Source of the DNA: JAGWJU01 sp035533295
GTDB lineage: Bacteria; Elusimicrobiota; Elusimicrobia; UBA1565; UBA9628
Reading direction: 5' to 3'
NCBI GenBank assembly: GCA_035533295.1
Contig: DATLUA010000014.1
Span: forward strand, 32,284 to 96,283
Length of the DNA: 64,000 nt
A program made the translations under genes and the position numbers. Below are positions 52,049 to 60,407 of the stretch, one piece after another (the first letter of the stretch is position 1; each line of letters starts with the position of its first letter). The notes beneath the pieces were generated by a model, which was not told the origin of the DNA, did not search any database, and saw nothing but the letters and a program-made list of their open reading frames with translations.

Positions 52049-53182
52049 TTAATGCTGACGGCCCAGCGAGGCCTCGAACTGCTTGGCGCGCGCCAGGAGC
52101 TGCTCGAAGGCCGTGGTGAAGGAATCGGCCATTGAGGACTGAGCCACGGCCGCGGGAATCTCCAGCCGCAGCATGATCTCGTGGTTGCGGGGCATGCCGC
52201 CCAAGGCCGCGTTGGACGCGTTGGCCGAGCCGGCGTAGACGACGCGCGCGCCGTCCGCGCGGCGGATGATCCAAAGCTTGACGTGCATGAGCCCCTGCCG
52301 GTCGGGGGCCTTGACTCCCGAGCCCGGGTCCGAGCGCAGGCCGCTCAAAAGGTGCGCGTCGTCGGCCATGCTCTTAACCTGCGGCCAGAGGGAATTCTCG
52401 TTGTGCATCGCCTGGTCGTAGCCCGCGACCACGCGCAGTCGCGAGCCGGGCCTGGCTTTTAGCTGCTGCAGGACATCGGAAATCCGTTTCTCGCCGACCC
52501 GGAAATTCGTGAAGTCGAAGACCGCCGCGTCCACCTGCCGGGTGTCGGGGTGCTCGATGTCCTTGAATAGGCTCGGGCCGATGGCGTCCTTGGACCATGT
52601 GGTGAGCAAAGACCACTTGACGCGCGGGTCGAAGGTGCCGCTGGGAATGCCGTCAAAGGCCGTGCCAGCCTGCGCAGCGGCGCTCTCGGAGTCGGTCTGT
52701 CCGTTTGCGACGGAGTTGGCGTCTTGCCGCGCGTCTTGGAAAAGCTCTTGCAGTGGGTTCAGTGCCGGGCGCGGAATATCGCGCCCGGTGCTGGCGGGAA
52801 GGAACCGTTCTTTGGAAGCGTTTTCCGCTTCCGCCGGCGCCGCAAACGACGCTTTGGCGGCGGGCGTCCGGATTTTTTTGATTGTGGACGCAGTCGCGGT
52901 CAGGGCATGGGCAAAGCCGACTTTCGTGAGCCTGTGGATGGAATGCCACGACGCGTCCGTCGCGGCCAAGGCGGTTTTCGCAAGGGGGGCGCCTCCGAGG
53001 TCGGCCGGGCCGATGGCTTCTCCGCCCAGCTGCAGGTTCATTGCGGAAAAATCGGGGACGGCGGCGATGGAGGCAGGCGTTTGGATGGAAGCGGCGTCAG
53101 GAGCTTCTTCAAAGCCCGCCCAAGCGGCGGGACCCTGCAGGAATAGAGCGGCGGCTGCGGCCAGATAATATCGTCGGTTCAT
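52049..53182 (-). CDS. Secreted single-HKD phospholipase D-like protein
   Basis: The protein has 377 residues with a signal peptide (MNRRYYLAAAAALFLQG, likely cut after AWA). The first 170 residues are Ala-rich and of low information. The C-terminal half is PLD-like: FDFTNFRVGEKRISDVLQQL, then HVKLWIIRRADGARVV with H300 and the lysine, followed by YAGSANASNAALG. The aspartate is displaced by about three residues relative to the HxKx4D consensus. Only one HKD half is seen, so an active enzyme would need to dimerise, as Nuc-type nucleases do. Substrate could be phospholipid or nucleic acid. It is divergent from hutI. Confidence 0.75.
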   Translation of the reverse strand: MNRRYYLAAAAALFLQGPAAWAGFEEAPDAASIQTPASIAAVPDFSAMNLQLGGEAIGPADLGGAPLAKTALAATDASWHSIHRLTKVGFAHALTATASTIKKIRTPAAKASFAAPAEAENASKERFLPASTGRDIPRPALNPLQELFQDARQDANSVANGQTDSESAAAQAGTAFDGIPSGTFDPRVKWSLLTTWSKDAIGPSLFKDIEHPDTRQVDAAVFDFTNFRVGEKRISDVLQQLKARPGSRLRVVAGYDQAMHNENSLWPQVKSMADDAHLLSGLRSDPGSGVKAPDRQGLMHVKLWIIRRADGARVVYAGSANASNAALGGMPRNHEIMLRLEIPAAVAQSSMADSFTTAFEQLLARAKQFEASLGRQH

Positions 53183-53303
53183 GGCTAGACATTACCTAAT
53201 GAACGCGGCGCTCGCTTGGGCTAAAAGTCCCAGGAAAGTCCGGTCATTGGGCCCAGATTTTCCCGCGCCCGGCGCCCGGCTCCGCGTTTTGTAGAATACC
53301 AGC

Positions 53304-54599
53304 ATGAAAATCCTGGTCCGCAACATCGGGCAGCTCCTGACCCTGGCGGGTCCCAACGAGCCCCGGCGCGGCGAATTGATGGGCTCTTTGGGGCTCATCC
53401 GCGGGGGAGCGCTGCTGGTCGAGGACGGGACGATTCTCGCCGCGGGCCGCGAGGAGACAGTTTTACGCGCCGAGGGGGCGAGCCAAGTGGAAGTTGTCGA
53501 CGCCGGCGGACGGGTCGTCTCTCCGGGCTTCGTGGACAGCCACTCCCACGCGCTATTCGCGGCCCCGAGGCTGTCCGATTTCGAGGCGCGGGCTTCGGGC
53601 AGGAGCTACGAGCAGATCGCGGCCGCGGGCGGAGGAATTCTCTCCTCGGTCAACGGCGTGCGGGGTTGCGTCGAGGAGGATCTCTCGCGCCTTTTGCGGG
53701 AGCGCGCCGAAAAATTCCTGGCCTGCGGGACGACCACGCTTGAGGTTAAATCCGGCTACGGCTTGGAGCTTTCCTCGGAGCTTAAAATGCTGCGCGCCAT
53801 AAGGAAGGCGGCGGAACAAACGCCCCTGGAAATCATCCCTACGTTTTTAGGCGCGCACGCGCTTCCCGCCGAGATGGCCGGCCGCCGGGACGACTATGTC
53901 CGCCGCGTCGCGGGCGAGATGCTTCAAGCCGTGGCGCGCGAAAAGCTGGCGCGCTTCGCCGACGTTTTCTGCGACGAGGGTTATTTTAGCGCCGAGGAGT
54001 CGCGCCAAGTGCTGGAAGCCGCGGCCAAGGCGGGGTTGGGCCTCAAAATTCACGCGGAGCAGCTTTCGCGCACGGGAGCCTCCGCTTTAGCCGCGCGCCT
54101 CAACGCCGTTTCCGTGGATCATTTGGATCGCGCCTCGGACGCGGACATCGAGGCGCTCTTGTCCGGGCCGACGATCGCGGCCTTGGTTCCCGGCTCGAAC
54201 TATTTTCTGGGAACGGCTTACCCTCCCGCCAGGAAGCTCATCGACCGCGGCGCGGCGGTGGCCTTGGCCACGGATTTCAACCCCGGCACCTGCCCATGCT
54301 GGGACATGCGTCAAATTTTGTCCATCGCCTGCACGCAGATGAAGATGACCCCGGCCGAGGCCTGGGTCGCGGCCACCATCAATGGCGCTTGCGCCCTGGG
54401 CCTGTCCCGGACCCACGGCTCCTTGGAGCCCGGCAAAAAAGCCGACGCGGCGTGCTGGGACGCCGAAGATTACCGCGAAATTCCCTATTATTTCGGGGGA
54501 ATGAGCGCCTTATGGACGATGAAGGCCGGGGACTTCGTCGCCGGCCGCGCCGCGGCCAAATGCGAGCTCGCGCATGAAAATTCTGCTCTTCGATCTTGA
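53304..54599 (+). CDS. hutI: Imidazolonepropionase
   Basis: The protein has 431 residues. This amidohydrolase-fold enzyme opens imidazolone-5-propionate to N-formimino-L-glutamate in histidine degradation. Metal ligands H80 and H82 are in VDSHSHALF, and FLGAHALP, LKIHAEQLSRTG and ATDFNPGTCPC are the further family motifs. The N-terminal strand MKILVRNIGQLLTL is typical. A TAGAAT lies 6 nt before the ATG and no clear ribosome site is present, so the mRNA may be leaderless. HutH and HutU are not in the window. The 3' end overlaps the HAD gene by 26 nt. Confidence 0.95.
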   Translation: MKILVRNIGQLLTLAGPNEPRRGELMGSLGLIRGGALLVEDGTILAAGREETVLRAEGASQVEVVDAGGRVVSPGFVDSHSHALFAAPRLSDFEARASGRSYEQIAAAGGGILSSVNGVRGCVEEDLSRLLRERAEKFLACGTTTLEVKSGYGLELSSELKMLRAIRKAAEQTPLEIIPTFLGAHALPAEMAGRRDDYVRRVAGEMLQAVAREKLARFADVFCDEGYFSAEESRQVLEAAAKAGLGLKIHAEQLSRTGASALAARLNAVSVDHLDRASDADIEALLSGPTIAALVPGSNYFLGTAYPPARKLIDRGAAVALATDFNPGTCPCWDMRQILSIACTQMKMTPAEAWVAATINGACALGLSRTHGSLEPGKKADAACWDAEDYREIPYYFGGMSALWTMKAGDFVAGRAAAKCELAHENSALRS

Positions 54600-55269
54600 C
54601 GGCACCTTGGTGCGCGCGGGCGGGGCCGGCCGGGCGGCCTTGAACCGCGCTGTGCATCTGGTTTACGGCAAGAAGCGGGTCTGCGATGAGCTGAGCCTGG
54701 CCGGCCGCACGGATTTGCACAATTTTTCCGAGGCTTGCCGCTTGGCAACGGGCCGCAAGCCTACGCGGGCCGAGGTCAGGCGCCTGCACGACGAATACGT
54801 GCGGGTGCTTCCTTATTGTGTCCGCCGCGCCGTGGCCCGGGGAACCTATCTTTTAGCGCCCGGCGTCAAGGTTTTGCTCAAGCGCCTGTCCCGCGAGAAA
54901 GGCGTCATGCTGGGGCTGGGCACCGGGAACATGGAAAAAGGCGCCCGCATCAAGCTGGCGCCCTCCGGGCTCGGGCGTTATTTTCTTTTCGGCGGCTACG
55001 GCTCGGACGCGTACCGCCGCCCCGCCATCCTCAAGAAGGCCGTGGCCCGGGCCGAGAAGGCCGCCGGGAAAAAAGCGCGGCCAAGCGAGGTCTACGTCAT
55101 CGGCGACACGCCCTTGGATGTCGCCGCCGGCAGGAAGGCGGGATTTAAGACCGCGGCGGTGGGCACGGGGTTCGCCCAGTGGCCGGATTTGGTCCGGGCC
55201 AAGCCGGATTTTCTGGCCCGGGATTTTAGGAGGATGACACGATGGCTCAAATGGCTCAAGATTCAGTGA
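54574..55269 (+). CDS. HAD-superfamily phosphatase (phosphoglycolate phosphatase-like)
   Basis: The protein has 231 residues. Motif I is FDLDGTLV (D7 nucleophile, D9 acid), the motif II/III region contains LGLGTGNMEKGARIKL, and motif IV is VYVIGDTPLDVAAGRKAGF. The helical cap of subclass I lies between residues 15 and 100. Substrate cannot be inferred; phosphoglycolate or another small phosphomonoester is possible. It starts inside the hutI 3' end and its own end overlaps the ALDH start by 28 nt, so the three are tightly coupled. Confidence 0.88.
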   Translation: MKILLFDLDGTLVRAGGAGRAALNRAVHLVYGKKRVCDELSLAGRTDLHNFSEACRLATGRKPTRAEVRRLHDEYVRVLPYCVRRAVARGTYLLAPGVKVLLKRLSREKGVMLGLGTGNMEKGARIKLAPSGLGRYFLFGGYGSDAYRRPAILKKAVARAEKAAGKKARPSEVYVIGDTPLDVAAGRKAGFKTAAVGTGFAQWPDLVRAKPDFLARDFRRMTRWLKWLKIQ

Positions 55270-56588
55270 CGCAAATTAAAACCGGCGGCGCCGAGGCCCT
55301 GGCCCAGGCCGCGACGGACGCATTTTCGCAGACCTCGGCCATGCCTTCCTACGCGCGGGCGGAGATTCTAGCCAAGATCGCGGCCGCCATCGAGTCGGAG
55401 GCCGAGGCCTTCGCGCGGCTCATCACCGAGGAAGTCAAAAAACCCTTGAAGGAGTCGCGCCGCGAGGTGGCGCGCGCGATTTTCACCTTCAAGTGGGCCG
55501 GCGAGGAAGCCAAGCGCTTCGGCGGCGAGCTTCTGCCCCTGGATTTGGACGAGGCCGGCCGCGGCCGCCAGGCGCTGACCCGCCGCGCGCCCTCGGGACC
55601 GGCGCTCTTCATCACCCCCTTTAATTTCCCGCTCAACTTGGCCGCGCATAAAGCGGCCCCGGCCATCGCCGTGGGCGCGCCCTTTGTCTTGAAGCCCGCC
55701 CCGCACGCGCCCAGGACCGCGGCCAAGCTCATCGCGGCGATCACGGGCGCCGGCTGGCCCAAGGACGCCGCGGGCCTGGCCATTGTCGATAACCAGGCCG
55801 CCGAGGCGTTGGCCAAAGACGAGCGCTTCGCGGTGCTGTCGTTTACCGGCAGCGCCGGCGTGGGCTGGCATTTAAAATCCATCGCGGGCAAGAAGCGCGT
55901 GCTCCTGGAGTTGGGGGGAAACGCGGCGGTCTACGTGGACGCGGGCGCGGACGTGCCCTGGGCCGCGGCGCGCTGCGCCTGGGGATCGTTTTATTACTCG
56001 GGGCAGGTGTGCATCTCGGTGCAGAGAATCTACGCCGAGGAATCGGTCTACGACCGCTTCAAGGATCTGCTGCTTAAGAATACGTCGGAATTGAAACTTG
56101 GCGACCCGGCGGACGAGAAGACCGACATCGGCCCGCTCATCTCGGAGGACGCCGCCGCGCGCGTGGAGAGTTGGATCAAGGAAGCGGCCTCGGGCGGCGG
56201 AAAAATCTTGTGCGGCGGCAAGCGCCGCGGCGCCGTTGTCGAGCCCACGATTGTGGAAAACGCGCCCGCGTCCTGTCGGCTCTCATGCGAGGAAGCCTTT
56301 GGCCCCGTGGCGACGCTGGAAAAAGTCGAGTCAAAGATTCATGCGCTCGACAAAATGGCGGCGGGCCGCTACGGCCTGCAGGCCGGTATTTTCACCAACG
56401 ACCTGTCTTTGGCCTTCGAGGCCTGGAACCGGCTTCCCGTGGGCGGCCTCATCGTCAACGACATTCCCGCCTTCCGCTCGGACGCGATGCCCTACGGCGG
56501 CGTGCGCGATTCAGGCACGGGCCGCGAGGGCGTGCGCTACGCCATGGAGGAGATGACGGATTTAAAAACCTTGGTGCTCAAGCCGTAG
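55242..56588 (+). CDS. Aldehyde dehydrogenase family protein
   Basis: The protein has 448 residues. FITPFNFPLNLAAHKAAPAIAVGAPFVLKPA is the cofactor-binding segment. SFTGSAGVGW, LLELGGN with general base E223, and SGQVCISVQRI with nucleophile C257 complete the ALDH set. The late EEAFGPVATL is also present. The length is slightly below the usual 470-500. It oxidises an aldehyde with NAD(P)+; the gene sits in a histidine-degradation neighbourhood but the substrate is unassigned. A weak ribosome site precedes the ATG (AGGAGG in the HAD gene, 11 nt away). Confidence 0.92.
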   Translation: MAQMAQDSVTQIKTGGAEALAQAATDAFSQTSAMPSYARAEILAKIAAAIESEAEAFARLITEEVKKPLKESRREVARAIFTFKWAGEEAKRFGGELLPLDLDEAGRGRQALTRRAPSGPALFITPFNFPLNLAAHKAAPAIAVGAPFVLKPAPHAPRTAAKLIAAITGAGWPKDAAGLAIVDNQAAEALAKDERFAVLSFTGSAGVGWHLKSIAGKKRVLLELGGNAAVYVDAGADVPWAAARCAWGSFYYSGQVCISVQRIYAEESVYDRFKDLLLKNTSELKLGDPADEKTDIGPLISEDAAARVESWIKEAASGGGKILCGGKRRGAVVEPTIVENAPASCRLSCEEAFGPVATLEKVESKIHALDKMAAGRYGLQAGIFTNDLSLAFEAWNRLPVGGLIVNDIPAFRSDAMPYGGVRDSGTGREGVRYAMEEMTDLKTLVLKP

Positions 56589-56858
56589 AGGCGGCGCCTA
56601 GGACGTTGGCGTGTAGCGGTTCAGCCAATCTTGGACACTCTATTGCAGTAAAACAACGTGGCAAAGGCCGGATCGGATGGGTTGGAAAGTCATGCGGAGC
56701 GCCTGGAATTCGCGGGTTTGTGAGGAATGAAACGCAGTCTGCTGGGCTACGGTGGCTCATTTAAGGAAGGGAGCCTGCAACCCCCTGGCGAGCCTCTTCC
56801 CAGCCCCCATTTGATTAGCTGGAAAGACGAATACCGGGCACCGGAGGCGCCCAGTACT

Positions 56859-56890
56859 GGGCCGCATAAGGAAAGATTATGTTGCGGCCC
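56859..56890 (+). repeat. XerCD/dif-like palindromic site
   Basis: The left arm GGGCCGCATAA, 7-nt spacer GGAAAGA and right arm TTATGTTGCGG resemble the E. coli dif arms (GGTGCGCATAA and TTATGTTAAAT). By direct comparison 9 of 11 and 7 of 11 positions match. Classical dif has a 6-nt spacer, so this is one base longer. The arms also pair as a hairpin (GGGCCGCA with TGCGGCCC), and no T-run follows, so an intrinsic terminator is unlikely. Confidence 0.3.
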
Positions 56891-56931
56891 GGTAAAAGGC
56901 TGGCATTTGGCTATAGCCCAGCTATGATTTA

Positions 56932-57241
56932 GCTATAGCCGGGCACTCGTGTCCGGGGAAAATATGCCGGACAGCAGAAGTTGACGCAGATTCTCGCATA
57001 AAATAGCTCTTCTCCGTCGATTTAAGCCAAGCCGTCATTTTGGACCAGCATTTGTTCGTGAAAAACGGAAAATTGGGACATCTTTCACCAGTCCTCTGCT
57101 TTCCACGTTTCCCGGACAGCAGGATTTAATGGCCAAAAAACGCTTATACCGTCATAAAACAGCCGATTTCATGGTTCAGGTCAACCACGCCATTCGTTCG
57201 CTTCAAAAGTTTTTCCGGACACCAGTGATAGCCGGGCTATA
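56932..57241. mobile_element. Small non-autonomous element with imperfect terminal inverted repeats (MITE-like)
   Basis: The left end carries TATAGCCGGGC then ACTCGTGTCCGG. The reverse complement of the right end reads TATAGCCCGGCTATC then ACTGGTGTCCGG. The last 13-base blocks match at 12 positions. Inside, CCGGACAGCAG occurs twice in direct orientation (56967-56977 and 57112-57122). There is no transposase gene in the 310 bp, so it would have to be mobilised in trans. Element borders are approximate. Confidence 0.35.
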
Positions 57242-57302
57242 ATTGGTGACCTTCCCCCCGAAAACTAAGCCAATTGGAATTGGGGTTTTCTGGCCGGGTT
57301 TA

Positions 57303-57335
57303 TAAAAGAAAAGGCCCCGGTTTCCCGGAGCCTTT
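57303..57335 (-). terminator. Intrinsic terminator downstream of the minus-strand tRNA
   Basis: Read on the minus strand, AAAGGCTCCGG, a short loop and CCGGGGCCTTT form a stem, followed by TTCTTTTATA. It lies about 110 nt beyond the 3' end of the tRNA at 57446-57516 and is correctly oriented to end that transcript. Confidence 0.65.
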
Positions 57336-57445
57336 CCCACCTCCGTCCTTCAATGTTCGTTATACCATCGCCTTGCCATTTTTCAAGGGGCGGTGTCGCG
57401 GACTTGCCTGCCTCGTCCCCAACGGCGGCAAGCAAGTCCTTGGCT

Positions 57446-57516
57446 CCGCGGGAGCAGGACTCGAACCTGCATCTGCCGTTTGAAGGACGGAGGTTTTACC
57501 GTTAAACTATCCCGCG
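57446..57516 (-). tRNA. tRNA with apparent anticodon UUC on a tRNA-Gly-like body
   Basis: A 71-nt cloverleaf forms on the minus strand. The acceptor is CGCGGGA with TCCCGCG, the D arm GTTTAACGGTAAAAC, and the T arm GCAGG-TTCGAGT-CCTGC. The D arm and general layout are those of tRNA-Gly(UCC), whose loop is CTTCCAA. Here the CCGT/ACGG stem encloses CCTTCAA, giving anticodon UUC (Glu), C33 instead of the near-universal U33, and a mismatch at 27-43. CCA is not encoded. Amino acid identity is therefore uncertain; it may be a pseudo-tRNA. Confidence 0.6.
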
Positions 57517-57624
57517 TGCCTATTCTTCATACCCATGAAAAAGCTCCATTTTCCCGAAGCCGGCGGTGCGCTGTCCGAATTGGTAAAATCTAGAACCATA
57601 AGGTTGAAGACAGGGAGACTGCCC

Positions 57625-59136
57625 ATGACCGCTTTAGTCGAGTGCGTGCCGAATTTTTCCGAGGGCCGGGACAAGGCCAAGGTGGAGGCCATCGTCGCCG
57701 CGGCCAAGGCCGTCGTGGGCGTGACCATCCTGGACGTCGAGACCGACGCGGACCACAACCGCTGCGTGCTCTCTTTCGTGGCGCCGCCCCAGGCCGCGGT
57801 GGAGGCGTGCTTCGCGGTGGCCAAGAAGTCGCGGGAGCTCATCGATTTGAACGCGCACAAGGGCGAGCACCCGCGCATGGGCGCGGTCGACGTCATCCCC
57901 TTCATCCCGGTGCGCGGCGCATCGGCCGAGGACTGCGTCGCGCTCGCGCAGGCGCTGGCTCGGCGCATCGGCGAGGAATTGCAGATTCCAGCCTACCTCT
58001 ATGACTTGGCCGCGCGCGTGCCGGAGAGAAAGGACTTGGCCGGCGTGAGAAAGGGCCAGTTCGAGGGCCTGCGAGATTTGATCGGCAAAGACCCGGCGCG
58101 CGCGCCGGACTTCGGGCCCAACCGCATCCATCCCACGGCCGGAGCCGTGGCCGTGGGCGCCCGTCGCCAAATCGTCAACTTCAATCTTAATTTAGACACG
58201 CGCGACATGGCCGCGGGAAAGGACATCGCCAAGCGCCTGCGCGCCTCGGGCGGCGGGCTGCCCTGCGTGCGCGGCAAGGAGATATTTCTGGAAAAGCGCG
58301 GGCAAGTCCAAATCTCCACGGTGCTGACCGACTACAGGGCCACCTCCATGCGCCGCGTTCTGGTCGAGGCCATGGCACTGGTCCAGGAGCACGGCGCCAA
58401 AATCGTCTCGACGGAGATAGTCGGCCTCTTGCCGCGCGAGGCGTTGGTCGATTTCGCGATTGAGACCTTGACGCTGGAGAATTTCAATCCCGAGGTGCAG
58501 ATTCTGGAAAATCGCCTTGAAGCGCTGGGGCTGGGCGCGGCCCCGGACGCCGCGCCGGCGGCAGCGCCCGGCTGGCTTGAGGCTTCGGACATCCTGTCGA
58601 AGGCTCTGGCCGACACCGAGCCAACGCCGGGCGGCGGCTCGGCCGCGGCCGCGGCCGGCGCCATGGGCTGCGCTTTGGGCGCGATGGCGCTGGGCATCAG
58701 CTTGAAGTCAAGGAAGCTGGACGCGGCCAAGCGTCCGGCCTTGGAGCGGGGGCTGCAAGAGATGGAGTGCGGCCGGAACGACTTTCAAAAACTCGCGGCC
58801 GAGGACGCCGAGTCCTTCGAGGGCTTCAAAAAAGCCCAGGCTCTGCCCAAGGAAAATCCGGCGCGCGCCGTCCAAATGCAGGAGGCCTTAGCCGCCGCGG
58901 CGGAGGTTCCCTTGCGCACCACCGCCGCCGCGCAAAAAAACCATGCGGCGGCCAAAACGCTCGCCGCCTCGGTGTCGCCGGCCGTGGTCTCGGACCTTAA
59001 TTGCGCGCTGCACCTCTTGAAGGCCGCGGCCCTCTGCGCCGCCGAGAACGTGCGCATCAACACGTCCGGCTTGAAGGACCGCGAGAAGGCCCGCGCCTTG
59101 GACGCGCGGCTGGACTCCCTGCTGCAATCCGTCTGA
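57625..59136 (+). CDS. ftcD: Bifunctional glutamate formimidoyltransferase / formimidoyltetrahydrofolate cyclodeaminase
   Basis: The protein has 503 residues from the ATG at 57625, with GGGAG 9 nt upstream. The formimidoyltransferase half (1 to about 325) has LVECVPNFSEGRD, and HKGEHPRMGAVDVIPF with H82 corresponding to the catalytic histidine of mammalian FTCD. The cyclodeaminase half (about 340-503) begins with TPGGGSAAAAAGAMGCALG. It passes the formimino group of formiminoglutamate to tetrahydrofolate and releases ammonia, finishing the pathway that HutI feeds. An in-frame ATG at 57535 is probably not used. Confidence 0.95.
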   Translation: MTALVECVPNFSEGRDKAKVEAIVAAAKAVVGVTILDVETDADHNRCVLSFVAPPQAAVEACFAVAKKSRELIDLNAHKGEHPRMGAVDVIPFIPVRGASAEDCVALAQALARRIGEELQIPAYLYDLAARVPERKDLAGVRKGQFEGLRDLIGKDPARAPDFGPNRIHPTAGAVAVGARRQIVNFNLNLDTRDMAAGKDIAKRLRASGGGLPCVRGKEIFLEKRGQVQISTVLTDYRATSMRRVLVEAMALVQEHGAKIVSTEIVGLLPREALVDFAIETLTLENFNPEVQILENRLEALGLGAAPDAAPAAAPGWLEASDILSKALADTEPTPGGGSAAAAAGAMGCALGAMALGISLKSRKLDAAKRPALERGLQEMECGRNDFQKLAAEDAESFEGFKKAQALPKENPARAVQMQEALAAAAEVPLRTTAAAQKNHAAAKTLAASVSPAVVSDLNCALHLLKAAALCAAENVRINTSGLKDREKARALDARLDSLLQSV

Positions 59137-59155
59137 CGGACTGCCCGCGGTTTCT

Positions 59156-60391
59156 ATGCGTTCTATTCTGAGCCGGGTCTGGCTCATTCTTCTCTGCCGC
59201 GTGCTCATGTCCGCGGGCTACTCACTGGCCTTTCCCTATTTTGCCGTTTACCTGAGCCGGGAGCGGAGCGTCTCCTTGGAACTTATCGGCGCCGCGATGG
59301 CGGCAAGCCTTCTGGTTTCGGCGCTGGCCCAGATTCTGGGCGGACGCGCCGCGGACAAGCTGGGCCGCCGGCCCGTGATGCTGGGCGGCGTTTTGGCGCG
59401 CGCCGCTTTTATTTTGGCGCTGGCCTTCGCCGTGCGCGCGGGCTCAAGCTTCGTTCTTTTAATGGCGCTTCATTTCGCCGGCAGCTTCGCGGCGGGGTTT
59501 TTCGACTCGTCCTCGGACGCCTGGGTCTCCGACTGGTTTCCCGAAAGCGAGCGCCTGCAGGCTTTTAGCTGGCTGCGCACGGGCGGCAATCTGGGCTGGG
59601 CCCTGGGGCCGGCGCTGGGAGGCTTGTTCATGAGCGGCGCGGGCTACGCGGCGCTTTTTTTCTGGACCGCGGCCGTCTACGCCGTCTGCTTTGTCCTTCT
59701 CTGGACCATGCTGCAAGAATCTCACGCGAGCGGAGTTGCGGCCGTCCCCGATGCGCGGACGGGAATGACCCAGGCCATCGGGGACTCCAAGCTTTGGATT
59801 CTGGGCGCCGGCACGGTGCTTATCGGCGTGGTCATGTCCCAGTTGATCACGCCGCTTTCGCTCTACGCCGTGGATTTCCTGCGCCTGAGCGCCCTGCAGC
59901 TGGGCCTGCTTTTTTCCTTGAACGGCGCCATCGTGGTCTTGTTCCAGATTCCGCTCTCGCGCTTGGGACGAGACGTCAAGTTGAGCGTCTTTCTCTGCGG
60001 CGGTTGCCTGCTCTACGCCTTGGGCTACGCCTCGTTGTCCGTGTTGGCTCGGCCGGACTTAATCGCCCTGGCCATCGCGGTCGTCACTTTCGGCGAGATT
60101 TCAGCGAGCCCCGCTTTGAACGCCGTGGCGGCCAACCTGGCCTCGGAGGAAACTCGCGGCACTTATCTGGGCGCCCTGCGCTTTTTTAGGCAAATCGGCT
60201 GGGCGCTGGGCCCGTGGCTGGGCGGTCTCGGCTTGGCGCGCTGGGGCGGCGCATTTCCCTGCCCCTATTGGCTGATGGTCGGAGTCTGCGCCGTGGCCGC
60301 GACCGCGGTCTTCGCGCGGCTACGGTCCCGCTTGAGCGAACGGGAAGAAGGTGTAGCGTCTCGATTTACGGCGGCCCCGGAAGCCGCCTAA
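59156..60391 (+). CDS. MFS transporter
   Basis: The protein has 411 residues with about 12 predicted membrane helices, such as LILLCRVLMSAGYSLAFPYFAVYL and AALFFWTAAVYAVCFVLLW. The loop 2-3 motif GGRAADKLGRRPVMLGG is the MFS signature (GxxxDrxGRR). The family of drug/sugar efflux-type carriers fits, but substrate cannot be inferred. It lies 19 nt after ftcD, so export or uptake linked to histidine catabolism is possible but unproven. It is convergent with pckG. Confidence 0.9.
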   Translation: MRSILSRVWLILLCRVLMSAGYSLAFPYFAVYLSRERSVSLELIGAAMAASLLVSALAQILGGRAADKLGRRPVMLGGVLARAAFILALAFAVRAGSSFVLLMALHFAGSFAAGFFDSSSDAWVSDWFPESERLQAFSWLRTGGNLGWALGPALGGLFMSGAGYAALFFWTAAVYAVCFVLLWTMLQESHASGVAAVPDARTGMTQAIGDSKLWILGAGTVLIGVVMSQLITPLSLYAVDFLRLSALQLGLLFSLNGAIVVLFQIPLSRLGRDVKLSVFLCGGCLLYALGYASLSVLARPDLIALAIAVVTFGEISASPALNAVAANLASEETRGTYLGALRFFRQIGWALGPWLGGLGLARWGGAFPCPYWLMVGVCAVAATAVFARLRSRLSEREEGVASRFTAAPEAA

Positions 60392-60407
60392 AAGAGAGGC
60401 GGCGTGG

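Larger units (their letters stand above)
56589..57445. other. Non-coding region with palindrome and repeat element
   Basis: About 860 bases lack a convincing gene; the short open frames here have no recognisable motif. The region holds a dif-like palindrome (56859-56890), a 310-bp element with imperfect terminal inverted repeats (56932-57241) and a terminator for the minus-strand tRNA (57303-57335). It is visibly more AT-rich than its neighbours. The stretch 56589-56858 shows nothing I can name. Confidence 0.6.

Noticed and set aside
56859..56890. Intrinsic terminator for the ALDH gene
   Set aside because: The hairpin is not followed by a T-run on either strand and lies 270 nt from the stop codon.
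57446..57516. tRNA reading UGA (anticodon UCA), as in lineages that recode UGA as glycine
   Set aside because: The CCGT/ACGG stem fixes the 7-nt loop as CCTTCAA, so the anticodon is UUC. TGA is also used as a normal stop in many ATGA overlaps in this window.
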